Positions 51,562 to 60,510 of a stretch of 64,000 bases of DNA are shown here, in pieces. The translations under genes were made by a program, and so were the position numbers. This DNA comes from Bacillus sp. V2I10 (lineage in GTDB: Bacteria > Bacillota > Bacilli > Bacillales > Bacillaceae), in assembly GCF_030817055.1 (NCBI RefSeq), contig NZ_JAUSYV010000001.1, forward strand, positions 4,860,001 to 4,924,000, read 5' to 3'. Numbering within the stretch: position 1 is the first letter of the stretch; each line of letters opens with the position of its first letter. The notes beneath the pieces were generated by a model that was given only the letters and a program-made list of their open reading frames with translations, did no database searches and was not told where the DNA came from.

Positions 51562-53482
51562 GTGGGGAACAAAAAAGTATGGCTTGTGCTTCTTTTTGTT
51601 TTTTTCATGATCAACTTAACAATTCCTTCTTTCACTGCAGCAAAAAATCCGCATGCGTCCGCAAGCAAAACCGTTGTTGAAACGATCACTTCCAAAGCAT
51701 TGCTGAAAGATGAACGTCCAAAGCACCATAAGCTCACCTATAAGATTTATCTTCCAAGAGGATATGACAAAAAACGCTCAGAAGGATACCCGGTCGTTTA
51801 TTTGCTGCATGGCAGCGAAGGAAATGAAAACAGCTGGGATGATTTTTTTGGAAAGCTTGACGAAATGATTGAAAAAAAAGAAATTGAGCCGCTTATTGCC
51901 GTAGTCCCTGCAGCAGGCAATTCCTATTGGGTAAACTCTAAAAAGCACGGTCATTTTGAAAACGCCGTTATAGATGATTTAATTCCGCATATCGATAAGA
52001 AATACAATTCTATTGCAGACCGCAGCGGCCGATTTATTTCCGGCTATTCAATGGGCGGATACGGGGCACTCAGATATTCAATGGTTTATCCTGATCTGTT
52101 TTCAGGAGCAGCCCTTTTAAGCCCTGCCATCCAAAACGCAGAGCCTCCTGCTACATCCGGGGCAGTTGAAAGAGGAAGTTTTGGAGAACCATTTGATCCT
52201 GCTCTGTGGAATGCAAACAATTACCCGACTGCAATCAATAGTTACGTAAAACAGCCTTATCGGGTCCCAGTCTATATAGTAACAGGAGATGATGACTGGA
52301 ATCATTTGAGTGAAAAAGAAGATCTTCCTCCAGATGCTTATAAATATAATATGGAGGTTCAGGCTGTGCAGCTGTATCAGGAGCTCCACAGGAAAAACCT
52401 GTTCAGCATAGACTTTCAAAAGTGGGAAGATGTCCCCTCAAGTCCCGCTGAACTAAGGATCATAGGTGGCGGCCATGGACTTGATGTATGGCTGAAGGGA
52501 TTTCAAGAAGGATTAAAGTTTATGTTCGGAAAAGCTGAAAGTCCTGAATTTTCTCCAATCTATGACCCTGACAGCTACAGCTCTGAAAAGAAAGGAACTG
52601 TAAATACTTATTCATTCAATGCACAAAGTCTGATCCAAGATGAAACACCAGGGAATGATGAATTGAAGTATGTCGTTTATTTGCCTGAAGAGTATAATCC
52701 AAATGCTGAAAAAAAATATCCCGTCCTCTACTTGCTTCATGGTTCTTATGGAGATGAAAAAAGCTGGGACAAATTCTGGCCGATTTTAGATAAAATGATT
52801 GAAGATAAAAAGATAGAACCCGTCATGGCTGTTGCACCTGTGACAGGCAACAGCTATTGGGTGGATTCACTCAAATATGGAAATATGGAATCTGCATTCA
52901 TAAACGATTTGATAAAGAAAATAGATAAGGATTTTAAAACGATTCCAGACAGGAATGGGCGCGGGCTTGTTGGCTATTCAATGGGGCGGATATGGAGCAC
53001 TGCGCTACTCTCTTGTTTATCCTCACCTCTTCGGCGGAACGTCGCTATTAAGTCCTGCCATACAGGCTTTCGATGCGCCTAAAACATCGGGTGCAGTTGA
53101 ACGAGGTTCATTTGGAGATCCCTTTGATGCCGCAAGATGGGATTCGTTAAACTATCCTCAGGCTCTTGAAGCTTACGGACAGCAGCCTTTCGAGGTGCCA
53201 ATGTTTATTATGACCGGAGACGATGACTGGAATCATATAAGTGAAAAAGAGGATCTGCCTGAGGATGCCTATAAGTACAATATGGAAGTTCAGGCAGTCA
53301 CCTCCTATCAGTTCCTTCACAGATCGAATGTCTTTAATCGGCCGTTTGAGAAATGGGAGCCTGTGCCCGGAAGCCCGGCTGAACTTAGGATATTAAACGG
53401 CGGCCACGGGATGCCGGTATGGGCAGCAGGATTTGAACAGGGTTTGGTATATATGTTTGAAAATGGTCTCCGTGCGCAGTAA
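51562..53482 (+). pseudogene. secreted esterase with two tandem esterase domains, frameshifted
   Basis: GTG 51562 (AAAGGAGG upstream) opens a signal peptide (VWLVLLFVFFMINLTIPSFT) and a first alpha/beta-hydrolase domain with GYSMGGYGALRYS (nucleophile Ser), TGDDDWNH and GGGHGLDVW. A second, closely similar domain starts near residue 350. Its nucleophile motif is broken: ATGGGGCGG shifts the frame at 52981-52986, so the first frame ends at 53082 and the rest (WGGYGALRYSLVYPHLFGG to 53482) is in another. One G fewer would give 639 residues with two full active sites. The first domain alone may still be made and active. Confidence 0.82.
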
Positions 53483-53490
53483 TGGAACTT

Positions 53491-53514
53491 CGTTAAAAAA
53501 TGTATTTTTTAACG
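53491..53514. repeat. 24-bp near-perfect palindrome
   Basis: CGTTAAAAAAT-GT-ATTTTTTAACG, just after the esterase stop. AT-rich; could act as a weak terminator for the esterase gene. Confidence 0.5.
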
Positions 53515-53591
53515 CCATGTATGAGTATCCAAAGTACCCAAAAGCCGGAGTTTGCCTGATTCACAGTGTCATACGCACTGTTTTAATTTGA

Positions 53592-53833
53592 ACAATCATT
53601 ATCTCTGCCTCACAGCTGAAATTAAACACGCTGATCGTCGGCTTTTCGGGAGTATGTAAGGTCGATGAGATGGTGGTGGAAAGGTTGGAGAAGTTAATCC
53701 TTTCACTAGGTCTGATTGGAGTAAAACCCATCCTTACAGGGATGAGAGCAGAGATGACAAAGTTTCATCAATGCCGGAGCGGCGATGGATAAAGTGGAAA
53801 TTAAATCTGCAGTTGAACAAGTCTTAGCTTAAA
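53592..53833 (+). pseudogene. STAS-domain (RsbR-type) gene remnant
   Basis: The frame from 53592 reads SASQLKLNTLIVGFSGV, then VDEMVVERLEKLILSLGLIG and VKPILTGMRAEM, the C-terminal STAS pattern of RsbR-type stressosome proteins (LKxNTLIxDxSGV, LIGVKPILTGIRPEM). At TTT 53764-53766 the frame is lost; the neighbouring frame continues FINAGAAMDKVEIKSAVEQV and LA to the stop at 53831-53833. The N-terminal globin-like half is absent upstream. Only about 80 codons remain, so this is a decayed gene end. Confidence 0.7.
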
Positions 53834-53842
53834 CTATGTATG

Positions 53843-53868
53843 CTTGGCAGCTGCCAAGCTTTTTTTCC
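53843..53868. terminator. intrinsic terminator
   Basis: GCTTGGCAG pairs perfectly with CTGCCAAGC and is followed by TTTTTTT. Reads as the former terminator of the STAS gene; it also faces the ArsC-like gene. Confidence 0.8.
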
Positions 53869-53878
53869 GTGCACTACA

Positions 53879-54328
53879 TCACAAAAGCGGTATGATCAAT
53901 GTCATACCTTCAACCTTCTCATAGAGGTTTTTCACTCTCATGGCAATGTCATCACAAAGTTCCTGATAGTGGGCAAATTCTTCCTCGTCACTTTCATATG
54001 AATACATGGACAGATTGGGCAGATTCCACGAAAAAACATTCTTCCCTTCTTCAACAGGCGGTGTTTTTTCCTGTTTGTAATCGTACATTTGAACAACTAC
54101 TGATGCTTTATTTAAGAGTTCCAGGTTAATTTTATCCGAGTCAAGGTCTTCAATAAACATATTTACTTCTTTCATGGCCTTTACGCAAGCAGGATCGGCT
54201 CGTGATGTGACAAGACCTGCACTTTCGATTTGCCACTTACTGGAGAACAGTTTTTTTGCCCATGCTTCTGCAATTAAGCTCCTGCAAGAGTTAAAGTATG
54301 ACAGAAAGTAAATGGTAGGTTTTCTCAT
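53879..54328 (-). CDS. ArsC-like protein lacking the catalytic cysteines
   Basis: A 149-residue protein co-linear with the thioredoxin-coupled arsenate reductase in this window. The loop reads FLSYFNSCRSLIAEAW: position 10, the nucleophile Cys, is Ser; N13, S14, C15 and R16 remain. Positions 82 and 89, the relay Cys, are Tyr and Thr (VVVQMYDYKQEKTP). The fold and helix patterns are otherwise kept (KWQIESAGLVTSRADPACVK), with an acidic stretch before the last helix. It therefore should not reduce arsenate; a binding or regulatory role, or slow decay, are alternatives. Open frame is intact. No ars genes adjoin it. Confidence 0.75.
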   Translation of the reverse strand: MRKPTIYFLSYFNSCRSLIAEAWAKKLFSSKWQIESAGLVTSRADPACVKAMKEVNMFIEDLDSDKINLELLNKASVVVQMYDYKQEKTPPVEEGKNVFSWNLPNLSMYSYESDEEEFAHYQELCDDIAMRVKNLYEKVEGMTLIIPLL

Positions 54329-54482
54329 CGCTGTACCTCTTTCTTTAGGTTTGTACTAATCTTTACCCCCTCCTCATACAGACTACACATTTATTTACAT
54401 CCATTTAGTGGATAATCCCTATGAAATTGGAACTGCCGATAGATATTCTGCCGCAGCAGTCTATCCTGCAGCGGCAGATTTA

Positions 54483-55619
54483 TTACAAGCCTATTCTGTT
54501 TATCTTCTTTTCGAAATAAGCTTTGTCATTCTTGATCACAGTCATGGCTGTTTCATATGCTGTTTTTGATAGTTCTTTGAACGAACGTTTATTAACAGCA
54601 TCAAGTTCCTTCATAAGTTCTTCAGGCAATGAGGATTTTCCATTTAATGCTCCTGCGATCGCTCCGCCCATGCTTGCGATAGAATCTGAATCATGGCCGT
54701 AATTCACACCGCCTATGATCGTCTTCATCGTGTCTCCTCCTGCTACCAAAAATAAAGCCAGGGCTATCGGCAATTCCTCAATTGAATGAATTCTGCTCGG
54801 TGTGTTGGCATTTCCTTTTCCCTGCTTTTTACGGTCAGAAAAGGTTTTCACTGTATCGAAAGGTTCAATAGCCCGTCTTAGATCCTCTCTTGCTTCAAGA
54901 ACATCCAAATGGACAGCTGCAGCACCCAGCGCTGCCTCAATGGCAAGCTTTGTACCGTCTTTAGCTAGCATTCGCACTGCTTTTAGAATACTTTGCACTG
55001 TCGCGTTTTCGCTCATGCCTTCAGCAACAGCAGCTGCCATTACACCGGCTGCTTCCCTGCCGTAGCTTGTTTGATGAGCTCCGGCAAGATCAATTGCTTC
55101 GTGATAGGCTCGTTCAGGATCTCCCGCATTCATCATTCCGACAGGACTCATATACATGGCAGCTCCGCAGTTCACCATATTGCCGATGCCCGCTTCTCGG
55201 GGATCTACATTTGCAAGCCTGTGCCTTAGAAAGAGATACTGCTCTGGATAATAAAGTCTTGTAATAATAGGCGCTTCCTTCCGCAGCTCAGGAATGTAGA
55301 CCTTCTTTTCAGCTATTTCCTCCACTAGTTCTTCTGCTATATCATAAGCTGTTAAATGCCTTCGCTTTTTTTCATATACCTTTAGCAGCGCCTCTACCAT
55401 TAATGTGTCATCCGTTATGTGTCCGTTTCCCTTTTCGAGAGGCCTCATGTTGCCTGGTTCCTTCCACGCATCACTTGCCGGCTCTCGAAATGATGTTACA
55501 ACACCGAATTTCTCCCTGATTACTTCAGGCAGCAGCCCTTCTGTCGGAGAACCCATTGCATCCCCGATAGCACCGCCATAAAGAATACCTTCTATTTTTT
55601 CAAGCATCCGCTCCGTCAT
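54483..55619 (-). CDS. ADP-ribosylglycohydrolase-family enzyme
   Basis: A 378-residue protein with the di-magnesium site of the ADP-ribosylglycohydrolase (ARH/DraG) fold: GDAMGSPTEG near the start, GHITDDTLMVEALL for the TDDT ligands, and GVNYGHDSDSIASMGGAIAG for the C-terminal DxD. Family members cleave N- or O-ribosidic bonds. Its ATG overlaps the LacI stop (ATGA), so they are translationally coupled. Last gene of the locus; imperfect CTGCCG/CGGCAG hairpins at 54429-54480 may terminate. Substrate unknown, but the neighbours point to a small riboside rather than a protein. Confidence 0.82.
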   Translation of the reverse strand: MTERMLEKIEGILYGGAIGDAMGSPTEGLLPEVIREKFGVVTSFREPASDAWKEPGNMRPLEKGNGHITDDTLMVEALLKVYEKKRRHLTAYDIAEELVEEIAEKKVYIPELRKEAPIITRLYYPEQYLFLRHRLANVDPREAGIGNMVNCGAAMYMSPVGMMNAGDPERAYHEAIDLAGAHQTSYGREAAGVMAAAVAEGMSENATVQSILKAVRMLAKDGTKLAIEAALGAAAVHLDVLEAREDLRRAIEPFDTVKTFSDRKKQGKGNANTPSRIHSIEELPIALALFLVAGGDTMKTIIGGVNYGHDSDSIASMGGAIAGALNGKSSLPEELMKELDAVNKRSFKELSKTAYETAMTVIKNDKAYFEKKINRIGL

Positions 55620-56658
55620 TGTCCCTCTCCTTTACTGATGGTCTTTCCCTTAAAACCAAGAGTGGAGGCTCTTGCCAGCAGTTTTAATGTAAGCTTCGGA
55701 AATGCCTCATTCCCTCCTGTTTTCTCTTCAATTAATTGAATAAGCTTGCCTGCTGCAGCCAGTCCAATTTCATACACAGGCTGCTCAATCGTTGTAATCT
55801 CGGGCTCTACAAGCGTCGTGAGGTCAATTCCGTCAAAACCGGCAACAGCAATCTCTTCAGGGATCTTTCTCCTAAGAGTCTTCAGCATTTTCAAACAGCC
55901 AATTGCCATTAAATCGTTTCCGAGAAAAAATCCATCTGCATCAGGATGCTGCTTCAGCGCCTCCTTAGTCAGCAGCCTCCCGCTTTCAAGACTGTAATCA
56001 CCTTCATAATGAATCACAGGGTGCTCCCTGGAAAACTGCTTTACACTATCCGCATAACCTCTCAGCCTCTCATTTGATGGAATGAGCTGTTTCGGTCCGC
56101 CTATGTGAATAATTTTCTGCAGCCGACATCCAACAGGTGGCAGACTGCAAGCTTTGCACCTGTATAATGATCGACTGCCACTGAGTTTGCGGATGTTACA
56201 TTGGCTGCACGGTCAACAATCACAAACGGAATCTTCTTTTCCTTCAGAAGCTTAATTGATTTCTCCTTAAGCTGATAGGGAGCGAAAATAAACCCGTCAA
56301 TATACATATTTTCAAAGCTTTCCCACATAAAGACACCCGTTATTTCCTTAAAACCGGCAGGCACCAGGATTATTTTGTATCCATTGCGGGCTGCTTCTTT
56401 TTCGATTGCTTGAACAAGCTGGGGAAAGAAAGGGTTGCTGAGATCAGGAATAAACAGGGCAATTGTATTCGTTTTTTGCCTGGCAAGACCTCTTGCAATT
56501 TCATTTGGTTTATAATTCAAATTTTCCATAACAGACTGAATTCTTTTTTCTGTTGCATGGCTGACATATCCTTTTTTATTCAGATATCTTGAAATGGTGG
56601 CAACTGAAACATCCGCTTTCCTTGCCACATCCCGAATGGTTGCTTTCTTCTCCCTCAA
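55616..56658 (-). pseudogene. LacI-family regulator, frameshifted
   Basis: TTG 56658 (GGGGG upstream) opens the headpiece ATIRDVARKADVSVATISRY and the hinge LNYKPNEIARGLARQK; a periplasmic-binding-protein-like domain follows. After HLLDVGCRK the frame is lost at an A-run (56112-56117) and stops at 56101-56103; the other frame continues IIHIGGPKQLIPSNERLRGY, FFLGNDLMAIGCLKMLKTLR and VAGFDGIDLTTLVEPEITTI to 55616. Adding one A restores 347 residues, normal for the family. If truly broken, the headpiece fragment without effector domain would not regulate normally. Lies 20 bp after the longer glycohydrolase gene. Confidence 0.85.
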
Positions 56659-56678
56659 GTGATTTCCCCCTGATGTTC

Positions 56679-58781
56679 CTATAGTTCCTTCACTTCTATA
56701 TCTGACAGAAGAGCTTCGCCTTTTCCAAGGACAGAAAATCCAAACATTCCCCGCTTGAAGCGATCATCTTCCACTTGGAAAATCCGTTTGCCGTTTATGA
56801 AAAACTCAATCATGTCTCCCTCACAGCTTGCTTCAAACCAGTACTTCACCCCAGCGGTCCACTTATATGGCACTTCTATCAATCTTTTCATGCCAAAATC
56901 GGTTAAGACCAAAGAAACCTTATTCTGCCCGTCAAACCCGGCTTTATAATGCCGGCAGATTCCCTCCGCCCTGAGGATCATCATGTGCTGAACGCCGCTG
57001 AGCGGCTGAACAGCGGCTGCGAACTTATAGTTTTTGCCATAATAATTCCCAGTAAAAGAAGAGCACTCATCTTCAGACTTGCATCTCATTTTTCTGTGTT
57101 CGAGACTCACTTCACCCTTGTGATGGGCAAAAGGTGTGACAGATTGGAACTCTATTGCCTGTTTGCTGAAATCTATTTTATAATTCGCCTTTCCTGATAT
57201 CTGAAACTCATCTATAAATAGCTTCCCAAATGACCGGTTTATAAGCGGAGATGGACTTTCTATCATCACTCCGACCTCATCGATGATTGCGCCGTCTGTC
57301 TCTGGAATAATAAACACTATATCGTTCCACGCTTGATTGATCAGCCTGATAGGCTGAAGCTTGATGTCTTCTTCATTAAACGTATTTCTCACATACGGAG
57401 TGACAAAAAAATCTTCACCCTGCCACTTGTCACAATAAATCTGCATGCTGACCTTTTGGCCGCTGCAGGCTTTAGGGGCAAATGACGGTTTATACTTCTC
57501 ATCATTAAAGTCTTTTCTTCTGTGAAAAGGTTTATAGTACACCTTGCTTGCTTCGCCTTCTATCATCCGGTCAATGAATATTTCGAGGGCACCATTTGTT
57601 TCATAACCGATTTCATTGCTGTGTCTGATGAATGTCTTGAAAGGAAAATTCGTTTGAAAGCCGTGTGTCGATCCTGGAAGGGTAAAGTCGAAATAAATGT
57701 GCTCTTCTTTGAAGCTTTTCAGCAAACCGCTAGGAGCCGGCTGCTTTGACACCCTATAGCCGAGCAGGGCAAGCTCTTTTGCAAATGTAGGAATATCCAT
57801 GATGTTCAAATAGCCCGAGACACTTGATAGTACAATAAAATCATTGATCGGCTTCCTATAATGATTCGGTATTTTTTCAATTCCATTCCATACTCCCGCA
57901 ATCGTCCCGATCTTGCCTGCATTGCAATCTGTATCCCAGCCGCACATGGCTGCGATTTCGATCGTTCTTTCAAAGCTTCCATTTCCGTATAAAAGCGCAA
58001 GAATGCAAACACCTGCATTAGGAATAATATGACAGACACCCGGATATTTATCGTATCCCCAGTTCTCCTCCAAAAACATTCTGCAGGCTCTGAAGTCTTC
58101 GGGATGCTCCCAATGAAAATCAATTACTTCGTTAACGACTTTGGCGTAGAGGCTGTCAGACGGAATGGTTTTTAAAGCATTTGAAATGATTTCCGGGATA
58201 CTCTCTGCATGAAAGGCCTCCGCAATACATGCAGCAATAAATCTCGCACCGTATATACCATTCTTGTCGTGCGAGACACTTGCAGCCTTGGCTGCATAAT
58301 CAGCCGCTTTTTCGCTGTCTCCCGGAAAAAGCAGCCCCCAAGTATCGACAAAAATTTGCCCGCCGATCTGTTCCGCAAGCGTTAAACCATTTTGATTTGC
58401 AGATCCTGATTGAGGAGGCAGAATTCCTCGCTGCAAATTCAGATATGCCGTATGCTCCGTGCTGATCCCTTCTCCTCCCCACCAGAACATCCCAATCCCT
58501 TGGCGGGTGTAGTTCAGCCATGCGCGCCCGACATCTTCGGCCGTCAGCTCACGGTCAGCTGCATCGTCATATAGAGCCCTGATAAAAAAAGCTGGTCCGT
58601 TTGCATCATCATCGGCAGAAAAGGTGTTATATTCTTTAAGATATCCTTTTATATCACCATACACATCTTCGATTCTCTCAAATGTCCATTCCAAAGGCTC
58701 AACCGGCGCTCCGAGCCTTATTCCAATATTCATTCCAAGAAACCCTGCATACACACGCTCAAGATAATCTCCAGGAATCAA
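56679..58781 (-). CDS. ADP-ribosylglycohydrolase-family enzyme with C-terminal beta-sandwich
   Basis: A 700-residue protein. The first 340 residues are an ADP-ribosylglycohydrolase domain (GMNIGIRLGAPVEPLEWTF, FSADDDANGPAFF in place of TDDT, CGWDTDCNAGKIGTIAG for the C-terminal metal site). Residues about 345-700 hold extra beta-rich sequence ending in a LamG/concanavalin-like domain (YKWTAGVKYWFEASCEGDMI, GMFGFSVLGKGEALLSDIEV). No signal peptide, so it is cytoplasmic. TTG start after GAGAGGGG. Probably cleaves a glycosidic bond of an imported sugar compound; the C-terminal domain may hold its glycan part. Confidence 0.78.
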   Translation of the reverse strand: MIPGDYLERVYAGFLGMNIGIRLGAPVEPLEWTFERIEDVYGDIKGYLKEYNTFSADDDANGPAFFIRALYDDAADRELTAEDVGRAWLNYTRQGIGMFWWGGEGISTEHTAYLNLQRGILPPQSGSANQNGLTLAEQIGGQIFVDTWGLLFPGDSEKAADYAAKAASVSHDKNGIYGARFIAACIAEAFHAESIPEIISNALKTIPSDSLYAKVVNEVIDFHWEHPEDFRACRMFLEENWGYDKYPGVCHIIPNAGVCILALLYGNGSFERTIEIAAMCGWDTDCNAGKIGTIAGVWNGIEKIPNHYRKPINDFIVLSSVSGYLNIMDIPTFAKELALLGYRVSKQPAPSGLLKSFKEEHIYFDFTLPGSTHGFQTNFPFKTFIRHSNEIGYETNGALEIFIDRMIEGEASKVYYKPFHRRKDFNDEKYKPSFAPKACSGQKVSMQIYCDKWQGEDFFVTPYVRNTFNEEDIKLQPIRLINQAWNDIVFIIPETDGAIIDEVGVMIESPSPLINRSFGKLFIDEFQISGKANYKIDFSKQAIEFQSVTPFAHHKGEVSLEHRKMRCKSEDECSSFTGNYYGKNYKFAAAVQPLSGVQHMMILRAEGICRHYKAGFDGQNKVSLVLTDFGMKRLIEVPYKWTAGVKYWFEASCEGDMIEFFINGKRIFQVEDDRFKRGMFGFSVLGKGEALLSDIEVKEL

Positions 58782-58875
58782 CCGCCATTCCCCTCTCCCA
58801 TTTCAGTTTCGCTGTAATTCCTGCTGTTCATTCTAACTTACGTCTGGGAATAGGCTATCATTCTATGTTTTTTAT

Positions 58876-58950
58876 AGGAAAAGCGGAATCGCCCGTTTAG
58901 CTCAGGCATGACAGATTTGTTCTGGCCGAGGAGTTGGGCGCTTCCGCTTG
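58876..58950. repeat. dispersed repeat, locus 4 (short form with inverted ends)
   Basis: AAGCGGAATCGCCC (58881-58894) and GGGCGCTTCCGCTT (58936-58949) are inverted copies matching at 13 of 14 positions. The interior GTTTAGCTCAGGCATGA and TTGTTCTGGCCGAGGAGTT is shared with loci 2 and 3. It lies between two genes of the glycohydrolase locus. Confidence 0.8.
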
Positions 58951-58984
58951 CCATCGTAAGCCAAACTTTATTCTCCTATATTTT

Positions 58985-59018
58985 AAAAGAGAGATCCCGA
59001 ATTCAGAATCTCTCTCTT
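58985..59018 (-). terminator. intrinsic terminator after the solute-binding protein gene
   Basis: On the minus strand AGAGAGATT pairs with GATCTCTCT around CTGAATTCG, then TTTTAAAA. Suggests that the importer genes and the glycohydrolase genes are at least partly separate transcripts. Confidence 0.65.
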
Positions 59019-59021
59019 TTT

Positions 59022-60479
59022 CTATTTCAATTGCTTGTTTGCATATTCTGTAATCTCTTTTCCTCCTGCAGCATTCCATTCTTTTACGAATGCATCAAAG
59101 TCCTCAAGCGGACGCTTTCCCGTGATGATGTCAGTTGCATATTCTTTATATAGGTTCTCCATTGCATCCCAATTTGCGATATATTCCTCAGGCAAAATAA
59201 AGAGATTATCTTCCTTGTAGAATTCATTGACCATATTCAAAGATTCTTCAGCCGCTTCTCCGAGCAGCGGCTTTTCAAGCGGCATTTCGGGTTTGAATTC
59301 AGATGGCTCCCAGAATCTCGCAAACCATTGATCATAATACGTGTTTGTAAGATCAATTTTTCCGTCTGTTACCTCATAGTGCTCCCCTTCAAAACCAAGG
59401 CGGTCAATCATTTGTCCTTTAGGGCTTGCCAGGTAATCCAGAATTTTAAATGCGAGCTCCTTCTTTTCTGATTGTGAGGATATCGCTACTCCTCTTGCTT
59501 CTTTTGTGACATCTGCAGCTCCAAACCCCTGGCCTTCCCCTTTAGCAGGCGGCAATACCTTCACCCCGGCATTTTCGCCATTAGTCTGCATCATTTTCCC
59601 ATTGTAGATATCAATGACTTTGCCCGCGGTGCCGACAATCACGCCAGCCTCCCCATCATAAAAGGCTTTTTCTTTTGTATCCCATTCTTTCGTGATATAG
59701 CCTGAATCAAGGAGACCTTCTTTGTATAACTTTTGATAGAATGCAAGCTTCTCCTTCTCCTGTTTCGATACTTTGTAATGCTCAAATTGCCCGCCGCTGT
59801 TCAGCCATGACGAGATAATGCCAAATGACATGTTGAAAATGGCATTCAGTTCCTCGAGATCTCCAGCAGCCGTAAAAGCATACGCAGGTTTTCCTGCTCC
59901 GCCCGGAGGGTTCGTTTTTAATTCTTTAAAGAAATTATAGTAGTTATCAATCGTAGGATCGGCAGCTAGCGCTTTGGACGATTTCATTTTTTCAAACCAA
60001 TCGCCTCTGATCACTGGCGTCTTCTGAGAAAGAGGCTTCACCCACAATAAGTACGGATAATTTTCAAGTCTCTTTTCGTTCCACGGCTCAAGACTGTCCT
60101 TCAAATACTTCGATTTTTCAATATGAGGCGTTAAATCTTCCAGCAAATCCTGATCTGCAATCTGCTGATCTCCCCCCTGGAAATAAATCATGTCCGGAAT
60201 ATCACCGCTCAGCAGAAGCAAATTCAGTTTTTCTGCATAGTTTCCCTGCGGCATTTCTACAAGCTCAAATTTCACATTCAGATTCTCATCGTTCTTTAAT
60301 CCTTTTTCCAGCGCTTCAAAATAAGCAACTGAAGCAGGATTCGACGGATTTTCATCCTTCATGACTATGCGGATTGTAGTAGAACCATCCTCATTTTGCT
60401 CTGCCGTTTCTGTTTTTTCCGAGCAGCCTGCAGCAAATGCAAATAGACCTGCAAGCATAATCAGCAAAAGTTTCTTCAT
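59022..60479 (-). CDS. sugar ABC transporter substrate-binding lipoprotein
   Basis: A 485-residue lipoprotein. MKKLLLIMLAGLFAFAAGCS is a lipoprotein signal with FAAGC lipobox; family-1 binding-protein features follow (GDIPDMIYFQGGDQQIADQD, AFTAAGDLEELNAIFNMSFG, FKILDYLASPKGQMIDRLG). The length and pattern match the LplA/YtcQ-type binding proteins that go with LplB/LplC permeases. ATG 60479 is chosen (AAGGAG seven bases upstream). No ATPase gene is present here; a shared MsmX-type ATPase elsewhere would be needed, as in other bacilli. Confidence 0.88.
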   Translation of the reverse strand: MKKLLLIMLAGLFAFAAGCSEKTETAEQNEDGSTTIRIVMKDENPSNPASVAYFEALEKGLKNDENLNVKFELVEMPQGNYAEKLNLLLLSGDIPDMIYFQGGDQQIADQDLLEDLTPHIEKSKYLKDSLEPWNEKRLENYPYLLWVKPLSQKTPVIRGDWFEKMKSSKALAADPTIDNYYNFFKELKTNPPGGAGKPAYAFTAAGDLEELNAIFNMSFGIISSWLNSGGQFEHYKVSKQEKEKLAFYQKLYKEGLLDSGYITKEWDTKEKAFYDGEAGVIVGTAGKVIDIYNGKMMQTNGENAGVKVLPPAKGEGQGFGAADVTKEARGVAISSQSEKKELAFKILDYLASPKGQMIDRLGFEGEHYEVTDGKIDLTNTYYDQWFARFWEPSEFKPEMPLEKPLLGEAAEESLNMVNEFYKEDNLFILPEEYIANWDAMENLYKEYATDIITGKRPLEDFDAFVKEWNAAGGKEITEYANKQLK

Positions 60480-60510
60480 TGCCATTCTCCTTTATCATGA
60501 ATTTGCCTTT

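Noticed and set aside
54429..54480. Clear terminator after the smaller glycohydrolase gene
   Set aside because: CTGCCG/CGGCAG stems can form in two alternative ways but no T-run follows on the minus strand, so it was mentioned only as possible.
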